This document shows positions 16,765 through 25,559 of a stretch of 36,640 nucleotides of DNA, piece by piece. This stretch comes from Rhizobium sp. Q54 (GTDB taxonomy: Bacteria; Pseudomonadota; Alphaproteobacteria; Micropepsales; Micropepsaceae). Position 1 is the stretch's first letter; each line of letters opens with the position of its first letter. The position numbers were made by a program, and so were the translations under genes. The notes under the pieces are model-generated. The model was given only the letters and a program-made list of their open reading frames with translations. It was not told where the DNA came from and searched no databases. The stretch spans positions 1 to 36,640 of the forward strand of contig CAMAPL010000022.1 in the NCBI GenBank assembly GCA_945860165.1. Reading direction: 5' to 3'.

Positions 16765-18039
16765 ATGACGACGCATTTCGCGGCCGCCGAACACCCGGTC
16801 ACCCCGGCCGAAAACGAACCTGAGCGCAAAAGCGTCGTTGACGATTTTGCCGGCTATCGAGCGCTGCGCCGCCGCATCAACGACCTGCATGTCAGCGGCC
16901 TAGACCTGCCCTTCTTCCATCCGCGCGACGGCGTCAGCCACAGCGTGATCCGCCGCGACGGCGTGAGCCTGATCAGTTTCTCGGGCTACAACTACCTGGG
17001 CCTGAACGGCCATCCTGCCGTCACCGCCGCCGCCAAGAACGCGATCGACAAGTACGGCACTAGCGCCTCGGCCAGCCGCATCGTCGCCGGCCAGATCGAG
17101 CTGCATGGCGAGCTGGAACAGAAGCTGGCCAAGTTTCTCGGCACGGACGACGCGCTGATCTTCATCAGCGGCTACCTAACCAATGTGAGCGTTATCGCGC
17201 ACCTGCTCGCCCGTCCCGACGCGGTGATCTACGATTCCGGCGCCCATAACAGCATCATTACCGGCGCGCGCCTGTCGGGCGCCAAGACTTTCATCTATGA
17301 GAATGGCAATTGGGACGAGCTCGACGCGCTGCTGACGCGCGAACGCGGCAATTTCCGCCGCGGGCTGATCGTGGCCGAAGGCGTCTACAGCATGGACGGC
17401 CAAATCCTGGACCTCGCCAAGCTATCCACGATCAAGAAGAAGCACGATGTACTGGTGATGGTGGACGAATGCCATTCCTTCGGCGTTGTCGGCCAGACCG
17501 GCCGCGGCGTCTGCGAAGCCGCCGGCCTGCCGGTGGACAGCATCGACGTTTACATGGGCACATTGAGCAAGACCCTGGCCTCGAGCGGTGGCTATATCGC
17601 TGGGGACGCAGGCCTGATCGAGTATATGCGATTCCTCTGCCCCGGCCTGATCTTCAGCGTCGGCCTTTCGCCCGCCGACACCGCCGCAGCCATAGCTGCG
17701 TTGGACATCCTGGAACGCGAACCGCACCGCCCCAAGCGCCTGCGCGAACGCGCCAGGTTTTTCCGCAAGGTCGCGCGCGAATACGGACTGTCCATTGGCG
17801 GAGATGAGGAATCTCCTGTCGCCTCTCTGATCGTGGGCGACGACAGGATGGCAATGATGCTGTCCCGCAACCTGCTGGCATACGGCATCGAGGTTCAGCC
17901 CATCGTGCGCCCGGCCGTGTCGGCCACCACGGCGCGGCTGCGCTTCTTCCTCACTGCCAACCATACCGAGGAACAGATACTCGAAACGGTGCCGTTGGTG
18001 GCCCGTGAGCTGGAAAAGCTGCGCCGCAGCGCCGATTGA
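16765..18039 (+). CDS. Alpha-oxoamine synthase, serine-palmitoyltransferase-like
   Basis: A 424-residue PLP enzyme of the alpha-oxoamine synthase family (serine palmitoyltransferase, KBL, BioF, ALA synthase), which condenses an amino acid with an acyl thioester and releases CO2. The catalytic lysine is Lys269 in GTLSKTLASSGG. Asp234 and His237 lie in VDECHSFG, and His161 is in DSGAHNSI, all at expected spacing. Further hallmarks are FSGYNYLGLNGHP (72-84) and YGTSASASR (97-105). GAGGGG precedes the ATG. It heads a coupled operon with two glycosyltransferases, and an SDR reductase and a GNAT-type acyltransferase lie in the same block, which favours a sphingolipid role. Alternatives are an acyl-carrier-protein-dependent synthase of another lipid or a BioF/KBL paralogue; no biotin or threonine genes are near. 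Confidence 0.8.
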   Translation: MTTHFAAAEHPVTPAENEPERKSVVDDFAGYRALRRRINDLHVSGLDLPFFHPRDGVSHSVIRRDGVSLISFSGYNYLGLNGHPAVTAAAKNAIDKYGTSASASRIVAGQIELHGELEQKLAKFLGTDDALIFISGYLTNVSVIAHLLARPDAVIYDSGAHNSIITGARLSGAKTFIYENGNWDELDALLTRERGNFRRGLIVAEGVYSMDGQILDLAKLSTIKKKHDVLVMVDECHSFGVVGQTGRGVCEAAGLPVDSIDVYMGTLSKTLASSGGYIAGDAGLIEYMRFLCPGLIFSVGLSPADTAAAIAALDILEREPHRPKRLRERARFFRKVAREYGLSIGGDEESPVASLIVGDDRMAMMLSRNLLAYGIEVQPIVRPAVSATTARLRFFLTANHTEEQILETVPLVARELEKLRRSAD

Positions 18040-19190
18040 GCTTCGTGCCTTCCGACCGGCCGATCCGGGTGGCGCTGGTCACCAGTTCCTACAACTTCAT
18101 CCCGGACGGCGTTGCCCTTACCCTCAACCGCCTGGTGGCGTATCTGGAATCACGCGGCGTCGAGGTTCTGGTTTTCACGCCCACCGCGGCCACGCCGGCC
18201 TTCGCGCATGAAGGTGCCATCGTGTCGGTGCCCTCCCTCCCCCTGCCCGCGCGCCCCGAGTATCGCCTGGCGCTGGGCCTACCCGGCACTGTGAAACGCC
18301 AGCTGCTGGATTTTGCGCCGGACATCATCCACATCGCCGTACCCGACATGCTCGGCCATGCCGCGCTCAGGCTGGCGAAGAAGCACGGGATTCCCGCCGT
18401 GGCGTCCTATCACACACGCTACGAGACCTATCTGAAGCACTATTGGTACCTGTCGCCGCTGGAAGGCCTGCTGAAGCGCATCCTGCGCCGCTTCTACGGC
18501 GCCTGCCGCGAGGTCTATCTGCCATCGGACTCCACGCGCGCCGCGCTGCTGGCCAATGGATTGAGAGACAATTTCAAGCCCTGGCCGCGCGGCATCGACA
18601 TGGCGCGCTTTGCGCCCGACAAGCGCAGCGCGCAATGGCGCGCGCAGCATGGCATCGGCGCGGACGAGCTGGTGATCCTGCATGTCTCGCGGCTGGTGCG
18701 GGAGAAGCGGCTGGACACGCTGACGAAGGCCCTGGGCCAGATCACCGTGCCGCACCGGGCCGTCATTGTCGGTGATGGCCCGGACCGCGACTTTGCGCGG
18801 GAAGCGCTGCCCCATGCGATTTTTGTCGGCTTCTTGGGCGGCGAAGAACTGGCCAGGGCCTATGCCTCGTCCGACATCTTTGTTTTCCCGAGCGACAGCG
18901 AAAGCTTTGGCAATGTCACGCTGGAAGCCATGGCCTCGGGTCTTCCTTGCGTCTGCGCCGACGCCACCGGCAGCCGTTCGCTGGTGGCCCCCGGCGAAAC
19001 CGGGTTCCTGGTGGATGCTGACGATCCCGTCGGCTTTGCTGACAAAATCTCGGCGCTGGCAACAGACGCCGCTCTGCGCCACCGCATGGGCCAGGCGGCC
19101 CATGCCCGCGCCCTCAGTTTCAGCTGGGACGAGACGATGGCCCGGATGCTGGGCTATTATAGGACGCTGCTGTCCAGGACCGTGCCGTGA
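18036..19190 (+). CDS. GT4 glycosyltransferase (lipid-sugar type)
   Basis: A 384-residue GT-B-fold retaining glycosyltransferase of family 4. The N-terminal domain carries NFIPDGVALTLNRL and the SYHTRYETYLKHY segment (124-136), like that of SQD2/MgtA-type enzymes that add sugars to lipids. The nucleotide-sugar site shows Arg219 and Lys224 (SRLVREKR), GDGPD at 246-250 and the E-x7-E pair Glu289/Glu297 (ESFGNVTLEA). No membrane helix is present, so it acts at the cytosolic face. The start is a TTG at 18036, overlapping the upstream stop by a few bases; a GTG at 18045 is an equally possible start. The overlap with the SPT-like gene suggests it may glycosylate that pathway's lipid. Confidence 0.88.
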   Translation: MSFVPSDRPIRVALVTSSYNFIPDGVALTLNRLVAYLESRGVEVLVFTPTAATPAFAHEGAIVSVPSLPLPARPEYRLALGLPGTVKRQLLDFAPDIIHIAVPDMLGHAALRLAKKHGIPAVASYHTRYETYLKHYWYLSPLEGLLKRILRRFYGACREVYLPSDSTRAALLANGLRDNFKPWPRGIDMARFAPDKRSAQWRAQHGIGADELVILHVSRLVREKRLDTLTKALGQITVPHRAVIVGDGPDRDFAREALPHAIFVGFLGGEELARAYASSDIFVFPSDSESFGNVTLEAMASGLPCVCADATGSRSLVAPGETGFLVDADDPVGFADKISALATDAALRHRMGQAAHARALSFSWDETMARMLGYYRTLLSRTVP

Positions 19191-20359
19191 AGATTGTTGA
19201 CGTCTGTGAGTTCTATTCGCCGACCGGTGGCGGCGTGCGGCGCTACATCAACCAGAAACTGGCGCTGGCGCATCGCTTCGGCCATGAGCTGACGGTGATC
19301 GCGCCCGGCGCGGAAACCCGCATGGAAAAAGCGCATGGCGGCACCATCGCCTGGGTCAAGAGCCCGCACCTTCCCTTCGACCGCAATTACCGGATGTTCT
19401 GGCGCGCGAAAGATGTGTGGCGAGTGCTGGATGCACTGCAGCCAGACCTGGTGGAAGGCTCGTCACCCTGGCGCGGCGGCTGGCTGGCGGCGCGCTGGAA
19501 AGGCTCCGCCACCAAGGTCTTCTTTATGCATGCCGATCCGGTGGCAGTCTATCCCCAAACCTTCCTGGGCGGATTGCTGGGGCCAGAGCGGGTGGACCGA
19601 TTGTTCGGCTTTTTTTGGAATTATCTTAATCAGCTCAACAGCAAGTACGACGCCGCCATCGTCACCAATCCGGCGCTGGCCGAACGCTTCGCCGGGTTCG
19701 GACTGGAGAATATCCAGGTGGCGCCCTTCGGCGTCGAGCGCAGCAAATTCTCGCCCGACTTCTATGACGTCACGGCGCGGCGCGAGATGCTGGCGACCTG
19801 CGGGCTGGACGAAGATGCTTCGCTGCTGATCGCGGTGGGCCGCCACCATCCCGAAAAGCGCTTGCGCACCATCATCCAGGCGGTCACCCGCGCCCAGAAA
19901 AGTCGCAAGATCGGGCTCTATATCGTTGGTGACGGATTCTTGCGCGCCTCGGTGGAACGCTGGGCGCAAGGTGCGCAGCATGTCTATGTCGCGGGCCAGA
20001 TCAACGATCCCGAACAGCTGGCCACCGTGATGGCCAGCGCCAACGCGCTGATCCATGGCTCGGCGGCGGAAACCTTTGGGCTGGTGCTGGCGGAAGCCTT
20101 GTGTTCCGGCACGCCGCTAATCGTGCCTGATGCCGGCGCGTCGGCCACCTTTGCCGGCCCCGGCTATGCGCAAACCTATCGCACAGGCGATGCGGTGGAC
20201 GCGGCGGGCGCCATCCTGCGACTTCTGGCGGGGGACCGCGCTACCCAGTCACGCGCGGCCACTACCGCGGCGGACGCCCAAGTGTTCAATGTCGAACAGC
20301 ATTTCGAAAAGCTGTTCGAGATCTATGAGCGGATCGTCGCCGAACGTTCCACGCGGTAA
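19187..20359 (+). CDS. GT4 glycosyltransferase
   Basis: A 390-residue GT-B glycosyltransferase of family 4. The acceptor-side loop is SPTGGGVRRYIN (11-22). The donor site shows Lys224 in RHHPEKR, GDG at 248-250 and Glu295/Glu303 in ETFGLVLAEA. It starts at a GTG overlapping the previous stop (GTGA), so it is the third gene of the SPT-like operon. The 3' end overlaps by 37 bases, tail to tail, with the GT22 gene on the other strand (20323-20359). Its sugar and acceptor are unknown; it probably extends the glycan started by the preceding enzyme. Confidence 0.88.
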   Translation: MKIVDVCEFYSPTGGGVRRYINQKLALAHRFGHELTVIAPGAETRMEKAHGGTIAWVKSPHLPFDRNYRMFWRAKDVWRVLDALQPDLVEGSSPWRGGWLAARWKGSATKVFFMHADPVAVYPQTFLGGLLGPERVDRLFGFFWNYLNQLNSKYDAAIVTNPALAERFAGFGLENIQVAPFGVERSKFSPDFYDVTARREMLATCGLDEDASLLIAVGRHHPEKRLRTIIQAVTRAQKSRKIGLYIVGDGFLRASVERWAQGAQHVYVAGQINDPEQLATVMASANALIHGSAAETFGLVLAEALCSGTPLIVPDAGASATFAGPGYAQTYRTGDAVDAAGAILRLLAGDRATQSRAATTAADAQVFNVEQHFEKLFEIYERIVAERSTR

Positions 20360-21843
20360 AGCGTGTACCAAGTGAGCGGCAGCAGCTTTAGCCAGCCGTG
20401 ACGGGCGGCGAACGCGGTATAACCCTGAATGTAACGCGTCCCTGCCGCGCCAAAACCAAAACGCGCCAGCGGAAATTCCGAATAGAGCAGCGTGACTACT
20501 GCATCGGCTGGCGTGGCGGGCGGCGGGACCGGACTGTTCGACAGAAGATAGATCGGACCCTGATCCAGCAACCCCTCCAAATGCATCGGGCTTCGCAGCT
20601 TCTCCGAACGGAAACCGGCCCGCCGATACATGGGATAGGACTGGAAAGGCGCGGCGAAACTGTAGATGGGGCCGGTGACATGGCGATAGAGATACTGCGC
20701 CATCGGAATGTGCGGACGAACCCCGAAGGGATACAGCGCGAAATAAATCATGCCCGCCAACGACAGGACGGCCATGGCTTTGGCAGCAATGGAATTGCGC
20801 CAGTTCCAGACGCGCATGAAAATACCCTGCCAGCGCAGCAGGCGCGGTGAAAAACCCAGCACCGGAAACGCCGTCGCTAGGATGGCGAGCGGGAACAGGA
20901 AGCGGGCTTCCTTGTGCGCCACCACCATATGCAGCAGCACAAAGGGGATGGTCGCCCAAGTCAGGACATGGCGCGGGTTGCGCAGCCACATCGCCGTCAT
21001 GCCGGCCATCAGCACCAGGGTGATGGCGAAGAACAGCTGCGCCGGCAGCAGGTACAAATACGCAAAGACTGGTTCGCGGCCAAAGCTTTTGGCGGCGACG
21101 CCCTGCACGATATTGACTTGGAAATAATCCCAGGGCGGAAACACCCAGGCGCCGTAACCCCAGCGGTTCGCCAGTGCGCCCAGCACCAGCGCCGCCAGAC
21201 CTCCGCCCACGAACGCCGCCAGCCCGGCGGCCCGGACACGGGCAATCACGGCCAGCCAGGCGAACAGGCCCAGCCCCAGCATCGCGGTCTGATAGCGCGC
21301 CTCGAATGCCAGCCCGCATAGCAAGCCGGACAAAGCGAGAAACCGGATGGATTTTCCGCGCATCGCGAGCGCCACAGCAATGGCGAACAAGGCCGCGGAC
21401 AGGGTTTCGGAAGAGGTGCGCACAAACAGATAGGGCAGGAAGCCGAAGAACGGCAGATACAGCGCAAAGGCGCGCTTTTCAGCTTCGTCCTTCAGGGTTT
21501 CCAGCACGGCGCGCGCAAAGATCGCCAGCGCAACCGCGCAGAACAGCCCCGTCACCAGCCGCAGCACGATGACGATCGCGGACATATCCTGCAGGCCCAA
21601 CCACAAGATCGGCTTGGCAATCAGGAAATAGAGCAAAGGCTGGAGCCACGGCCGGATGCGGGCGTCAAATTCCCAGGGCAGTTCCGACGCCGGGGTGATG
21701 CCCAGCTTGTGGCTCATGAATTCGAGCACCTGATAATGCTCGTCCGGAAAATAGAAGGTCTGACTGAACCAGGCGGTAACGATAGTGACCCCGGCAAGGA
21801 TGGCGAGACTGCGCCGCAGGATGCGTGTCAGGTCAGGAGACAC
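20323..21843 (-). CDS. GT22 (PIG-B/Alg9-like) membrane mannosyltransferase
   Basis: A 506-residue polytopic membrane protein with about ten hydrophobic helices. The first loop holds FYFPDEHYQVLEF (30-42), with the Asp-Glu pair conserved in GT22 mannosyltransferases, followed by WEFDARIRPWLQP. A downstream HKEARFLFP matches the HKEERF-type motif of PIG-B and Alg9/Alg12. In eukaryotes these enzymes add mannose from dolichol-phosphate-mannose to GPI anchors or N-glycan precursors in the lumen. Bacterial members presumably use polyprenyl-phosphate sugars on the periplasmic side. The ATG overlaps the stop of the GT4 upstream by 11 bases. It is the last gene of the leftward operon. Confidence 0.83.
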   Translation of the reverse strand: MSPDLTRILRRSLAILAGVTIVTAWFSQTFYFPDEHYQVLEFMSHKLGITPASELPWEFDARIRPWLQPLLYFLIAKPILWLGLQDMSAIVIVLRLVTGLFCAVALAIFARAVLETLKDEAEKRAFALYLPFFGFLPYLFVRTSSETLSAALFAIAVALAMRGKSIRFLALSGLLCGLAFEARYQTAMLGLGLFAWLAVIARVRAAGLAAFVGGGLAALVLGALANRWGYGAWVFPPWDYFQVNIVQGVAAKSFGREPVFAYLYLLPAQLFFAITLVLMAGMTAMWLRNPRHVLTWATIPFVLLHMVVAHKEARFLFPLAILATAFPVLGFSPRLLRWQGIFMRVWNWRNSIAAKAMAVLSLAGMIYFALYPFGVRPHIPMAQYLYRHVTGPIYSFAAPFQSYPMYRRAGFRSEKLRSPMHLEGLLDQGPIYLLSNSPVPPPATPADAVVTLLYSEFPLARFGFGAAGTRYIQGYTAFAARHGWLKLLPLTWYTLYRVERSATIRS

Positions 21844-22933
21844 GCGCCCTCACAAGCTGATCGAACCAGTCCAGAAATGCGCGCGCGCTGATCTGCGGCG
21901 CGAACGGCATGGCCAGGGGGCGCAGCTTTTCCAGCGGCGGACGCGGCTTTTCGCAAAGCGCGGCCAAGGCCACGGCGAGATCGGCGGGCGCGCGCGAAGC
22001 CACCACGCTACCGGATTCGGGAATCGTTAGAACTTCATGCACCAGGTAGGAGCAGTCGGTTGTCACTACGGGCGTGCCGTGCGCCAAAGCCTCGACCGCC
22101 ACCGCCGGGCCGCCTTCATAGCGCGAAGTTACCAGTAAAGCATGGGAATGGGCGTAATATGGCGTGATGTCGTGCACATCGCTGAGCAGCGTGACTTTGT
22201 CCTGCAATTGCAGCATCGTGATTTTTTTCTCCACCTGCGGGCGCTCTGCGCCGTTGCCCAATAGGGTCAGATGCGCAGGATGAATCCGGTTCAGCGCCGA
22301 GATGGTGTCCAGCGCCAGTCCGACATCCTTCTGCGGTTCCAGCCGGCCGGCCCAGACGATGCGCCACACGCCATCATCAAGCCGATGCGGTGCCGTCGCT
22401 ACGGCGGCGATGGCATTGAAGGGTGGACGCAGCATGACCACCGCTTTTCCCGGCGCCAGCGCAGCTACCTCACGCGCCAGGCCATGGTTCATGGCCGCAA
22501 AGCCGTCCACGGATTGCGCAAAATAGCGGTAAAAGGGCTTTATCAGCAGGCCCAGGATGCCGTCCGGCAAAGGCGGGTTGGAAACTTTCTGCACGATCAC
22601 GCCCGGAAAACCGGCGCGGCGCATGCCACGTGCCAGCGGCAGATGAAAATTGCCGGGCAGGAAGACAATGTCGGGGCGCAATTCCGCCAACTTTGGCCCC
22701 ATGGCCCGCCCCAGCCCAAACCGTGACACGAGTGTGCGTGGCATCGGCGGGTCTAGCACCACCACCTCAACCCGTGGATCGACCCGCTCGAACAAGCCAC
22801 CTTCAGTCGTGCCGCACAAGATGGTGACCTCGTGGCCTGCATCGGTCCAAAGCCGGGCGAAGGTGACGGCAACACGTTCCGTCCCGCCCCGGAAGAAGTC
22901 ATGCATGGCGATAACGATTCGCTGGGCGGTCAT
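21833..22933 (-). CDS. GT4 glycosyltransferase
   Basis: A 366-residue GT-B glycosyltransferase of family 4. The N-terminal FFRGGTERVAVTFARL (13-28) is the acceptor-side glycine loop. The donor site includes Arg197 and Lys202 (AGRLEPQKD), GNG at 226-228 and the pair Glu273/Glu281 in YEGGPAVAVEAL. No signal peptide or membrane helix is seen. The start overlaps the stop of the GT39-like gene (ATGA). It is the third type-4 transferase in the block, and the only one in the leftward operon. Donor and acceptor cannot be read from sequence. Confidence 0.88.
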   Translation of the reverse strand: MTAQRIVIAMHDFFRGGTERVAVTFARLWTDAGHEVTILCGTTEGGLFERVDPRVEVVVLDPPMPRTLVSRFGLGRAMGPKLAELRPDIVFLPGNFHLPLARGMRRAGFPGVIVQKVSNPPLPDGILGLLIKPFYRYFAQSVDGFAAMNHGLAREVAALAPGKAVVMLRPPFNAIAAVATAPHRLDDGVWRIVWAGRLEPQKDVGLALDTISALNRIHPAHLTLLGNGAERPQVEKKITMLQLQDKVTLLSDVHDITPYYAHSHALLVTSRYEGGPAVAVEALAHGTPVVTTDCSYLVHEVLTIPESGSVVASRAPADLAVALAALCEKPRPPLEKLRPLAMPFAPQISARAFLDWFDQLVRARVS

Positions 22934-24612
22934 GGCAGGCGCTCGAAAATGGCGATGGGTTCGGCCAGGCTGTCATGGATGCGAACCGGCGCCCAGAAGC
23001 GGCTGTCATAGCGCGCGACATGCACCAGCCGGTATCCCAGCCTACCTTCTTCCAAGCCTGCGAAATAGCGGCGCGCATCGATATCGCGGAAAGCGTCCTG
23101 CTGCGTCCTAGGATAGATGCGGCCCGCTTTCAGCGGCACGGCTTCGCGCAGATAGCGCCGCACCCAGTTACCGTTAAGGATAATGAATTTCGGATCGCGC
23201 CACGCCGAAAATGGCTGCTTCAACTCGATGACTTCGGGTAGCGGATTGCGCAGCTTCAGTTCGCCCTGGCCGATCCGGCTCACCCGCGCCGTGACAGGAA
23301 ATCGCGGCTGGAAAATATTCTGGCCGTAGATTTCAATCGTGTCGCCGGGCCGGACATGCGCCGCCATCCAGCTTTCCGCGTCATAACGCGGGTCCAGCAG
23401 CATGGCGGCATTGACGGCGATGGCTTGATGCAGGGCGAACAATGCGGTCACCGCAAGCACAATGCGCGCGCCCACGGCCAGCCAGCGCCGGGCATGAAAC
23501 GCCAGATACGCCGCCGCAATGCCGATATAGACGGCGCTGAAGACCGCCTGCGGCAACAGAAAACGATGGTCTGTGCGCAGTGCCGAAAAATTAAAGCAGA
23601 GGATGAAAGAAATAATCGCCAGCGCCGGCAACAGGCCCGCCACCCATTTCTCGCTGCGGAAGCGCGACAGATGCAGGCCCAGTCCCAACGCGGCCAGCAG
23701 AACGGCAACGACGCCATATCCGCGCAGGAAGAAACGCGCCATGTCCCACAGCAGCGCCGCCCATCCGGCGGGTCCCTGGACATATTGGGCATAATCCTGG
23801 CTGGCAGGACCGGCAAGGAAGGTGAGGCGCTTGGCAAAACCGCCGGGATTGGTGATGGCGCCGTCCACCAGCAGCAGCGCGAACAACGACAGAGCAGAGG
23901 CCATCAGCAGGGTGGTGAGAATCGCGCGGATATGGCGCCGCGGCCAAGGTTCAGCCGCGAACCAGGCCAGCAGGAACACCGGCAGACTTACGGCGAACAG
24001 GGCATAGGCCTGATCCTTGGTCGCGACCGCGCCAGCGGCCAGCAGCGCCGCCCACCAGAACTGTTTGAGCTGCTGCGAGATCACCGCGCGCATACAAAAC
24101 ATCAGCGACAGCGACGACCAGAAAAGATAGGGCACATCCAGATTGCTGACCTGGCCGTAATAGGTCAGCACCATGCCAAGGGTGCAGGCCCCCGCCGCGA
24201 ACAGGCCCGCCCGCGCGTCTGAGACCAGCCGTGCCATTTCTCCGACGCACCAGATGATGCCCATCGACAGGATTAGGTTCAGCAGACGCGCCACCACCGC
24301 GAAAAATGTCATGGTGCCGGGTTTGGTGAATTCCGCGATCACGTCAGCTTGGGTGAAAGACGGCGCCTGCAATAGCGCGATCGCGATTCCGGGCAAGGTC
24401 AGGATCGCCAGCACAAAGGCATGCAGTGGCGGATAGGTGAAATAGGACCCTGGCGTATAGGTCAGCGCCAGTGCGGTGAGGAAATTGCGCGGCGCAAAAC
24501 CGTCATTGTCCCAGCCATCTGACGCCGGCAGGCCCCAAAACAGGCCGGTGATCCGCAGCGCCGCGGCGACGAACAGAATCCAGGCCAGCGGCGAGCGGAG
24601 CAGTGCGCGCAT
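22930..24612 (-). CDS. GT39/ArnT-like polytopic membrane glycosyltransferase
   Basis: A 560-residue protein with about eleven hydrophobic helices followed by a soluble C-terminal domain of roughly 150 residues. The first periplasmic loop contains SDGWDNDGFAPRN (31-43), with the acidic residues expected for a GT-C polyprenyl-phosphate-sugar transferase, and YPPLH follows. The general pattern resembles PMT/ArnT family 39, which move a sugar from a polyprenyl-phosphate donor to lipid or protein. The open frame extends far upstream, but the ATG at 24612 overlaps the previous stop by one base (TGATG) and MRALLRSPLAWILF is a natural membrane start. Substrate unknown; in this block a lipid acceptor is likely. 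Confidence 0.78.
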   Translation of the reverse strand: MRALLRSPLAWILFVAAALRITGLFWGLPASDGWDNDGFAPRNFLTALALTYTPGSYFTYPPLHAFVLAILTLPGIAIALLQAPSFTQADVIAEFTKPGTMTFFAVVARLLNLILSMGIIWCVGEMARLVSDARAGLFAAGACTLGMVLTYYGQVSNLDVPYLFWSSLSLMFCMRAVISQQLKQFWWAALLAAGAVATKDQAYALFAVSLPVFLLAWFAAEPWPRRHIRAILTTLLMASALSLFALLLVDGAITNPGGFAKRLTFLAGPASQDYAQYVQGPAGWAALLWDMARFFLRGYGVVAVLLAALGLGLHLSRFRSEKWVAGLLPALAIISFILCFNFSALRTDHRFLLPQAVFSAVYIGIAAAYLAFHARRWLAVGARIVLAVTALFALHQAIAVNAAMLLDPRYDAESWMAAHVRPGDTIEIYGQNIFQPRFPVTARVSRIGQGELKLRNPLPEVIELKQPFSAWRDPKFIILNGNWVRRYLREAVPLKAGRIYPRTQQDAFRDIDARRYFAGLEEGRLGYRLVHVARYDSRFWAPVRIHDSLAEPIAIFERLP

Positions 24613-25559
24613 CACGCCCTGCCCCGCTTGCGAAACTGCTCCAGCGCCCAGGGCAATCCCGCCACCACTGTCATCAGCCCCAGATCGGCGGCGGCCAGGA
24701 TCACCAGCACGGTGGCCACCGGCGTGACTGGCAGATTGGCCATGCCTGCCGCCGCGATGCCGGCGCCGACATAGATAAGGTCCTTGTTGGGCACCATGGG
24801 CAGGCGGGTGACCACCAGCCGCAGTGCCACGAATTGCAGGCAGGCGACAGCGGTGGGCAGCGCGCCCGACAGATACCACAGGCCGAATTCCACCGTCAGC
24901 ACCGACAGGCTGCGCAGGAAATGGATGCCGAAGGTGGCGGCGATCTGGGTGCGGCTCAGCACCGTCACCTTGCGATGCGCCAGCACCAGAATGGCGCACA
25001 GCCACAGCGGCACCGATCCCACCGCGATATAAAGCCAGAGATTGCCCGCCACGGCGGCAGGGATTTGCAGGCCGCCGGTCGCCATCAGCATCAACGCCAT
25101 CACCCACACCATGGCCAGGCCCGCGCCCGCCGACAGGACATTGCTGTCCTTGATGGCGTGGATCAGCATGCCCGGCGGCAGCATGAGGCGGGCCTGCGCC
25201 CAGAAATAAAAGAAGACCTCGCCCGAATAATCCAGCATCGCGCTGTTGAGAAACCGCTTGCGCAGGATCACCGCCAGCGGCGGTGCATTCTGCGCGCCCC
25301 ACAGATTGCGATAAACCATGAAGTCACCCAGCGGCTGTAGGAAGAACTGCACCACCAGCATCACATAGAAGCCGAAATTGCCGGGCCGCGCCGCCCACAT
25401 GTCGCGCCAGCCCAGCTCGCTCAGCCGGTAGCCGACATAACCAAGAAGCACCACCGGAAACAGCCAGCGCAGAATATGGATCAGGCGTACCGCCCAAGGG
25501 CGCGACGCCAGGAAGGAGGGAAGCGCCGACTGCACGACAAGGTCCGGAACGCCGCTCAT
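24612..25559 (-). CDS. Polytopic membrane protein, UPF0104/AglD-like
   Basis: A 315-residue integral membrane protein with about eight helices and no soluble domain. The arrangement, and the RFLNSAMLDYSGEVFFYFWAQ stretch between helices, recall the membrane domain of lysylphosphatidylglycerol synthases (UPF0104), which acts as a lipid flippase in MprF. The similarity is by pattern only and is not strong. The start overlaps the SDR stop (ATGA), and its own stop overlaps the next start. Sitting between a reductase that would act in the cytosol and a transferase that would act outside, it is a candidate flippase for the lipid intermediate. That role is inference. Confidence 0.6.
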   Translation of the reverse strand: MSGVPDLVVQSALPSFLASRPWAVRLIHILRWLFPVVLLGYVGYRLSELGWRDMWAARPGNFGFYVMLVVQFFLQPLGDFMVYRNLWGAQNAPPLAVILRKRFLNSAMLDYSGEVFFYFWAQARLMLPPGMLIHAIKDSNVLSAGAGLAMVWVMALMLMATGGLQIPAAVAGNLWLYIAVGSVPLWLCAILVLAHRKVTVLSRTQIAATFGIHFLRSLSVLTVEFGLWYLSGALPTAVACLQFVALRLVVTRLPMVPNKDLIYVGAGIAAAGMANLPVTPVATVLVILAAADLGLMTVVAGLPWALEQFRKRGRA

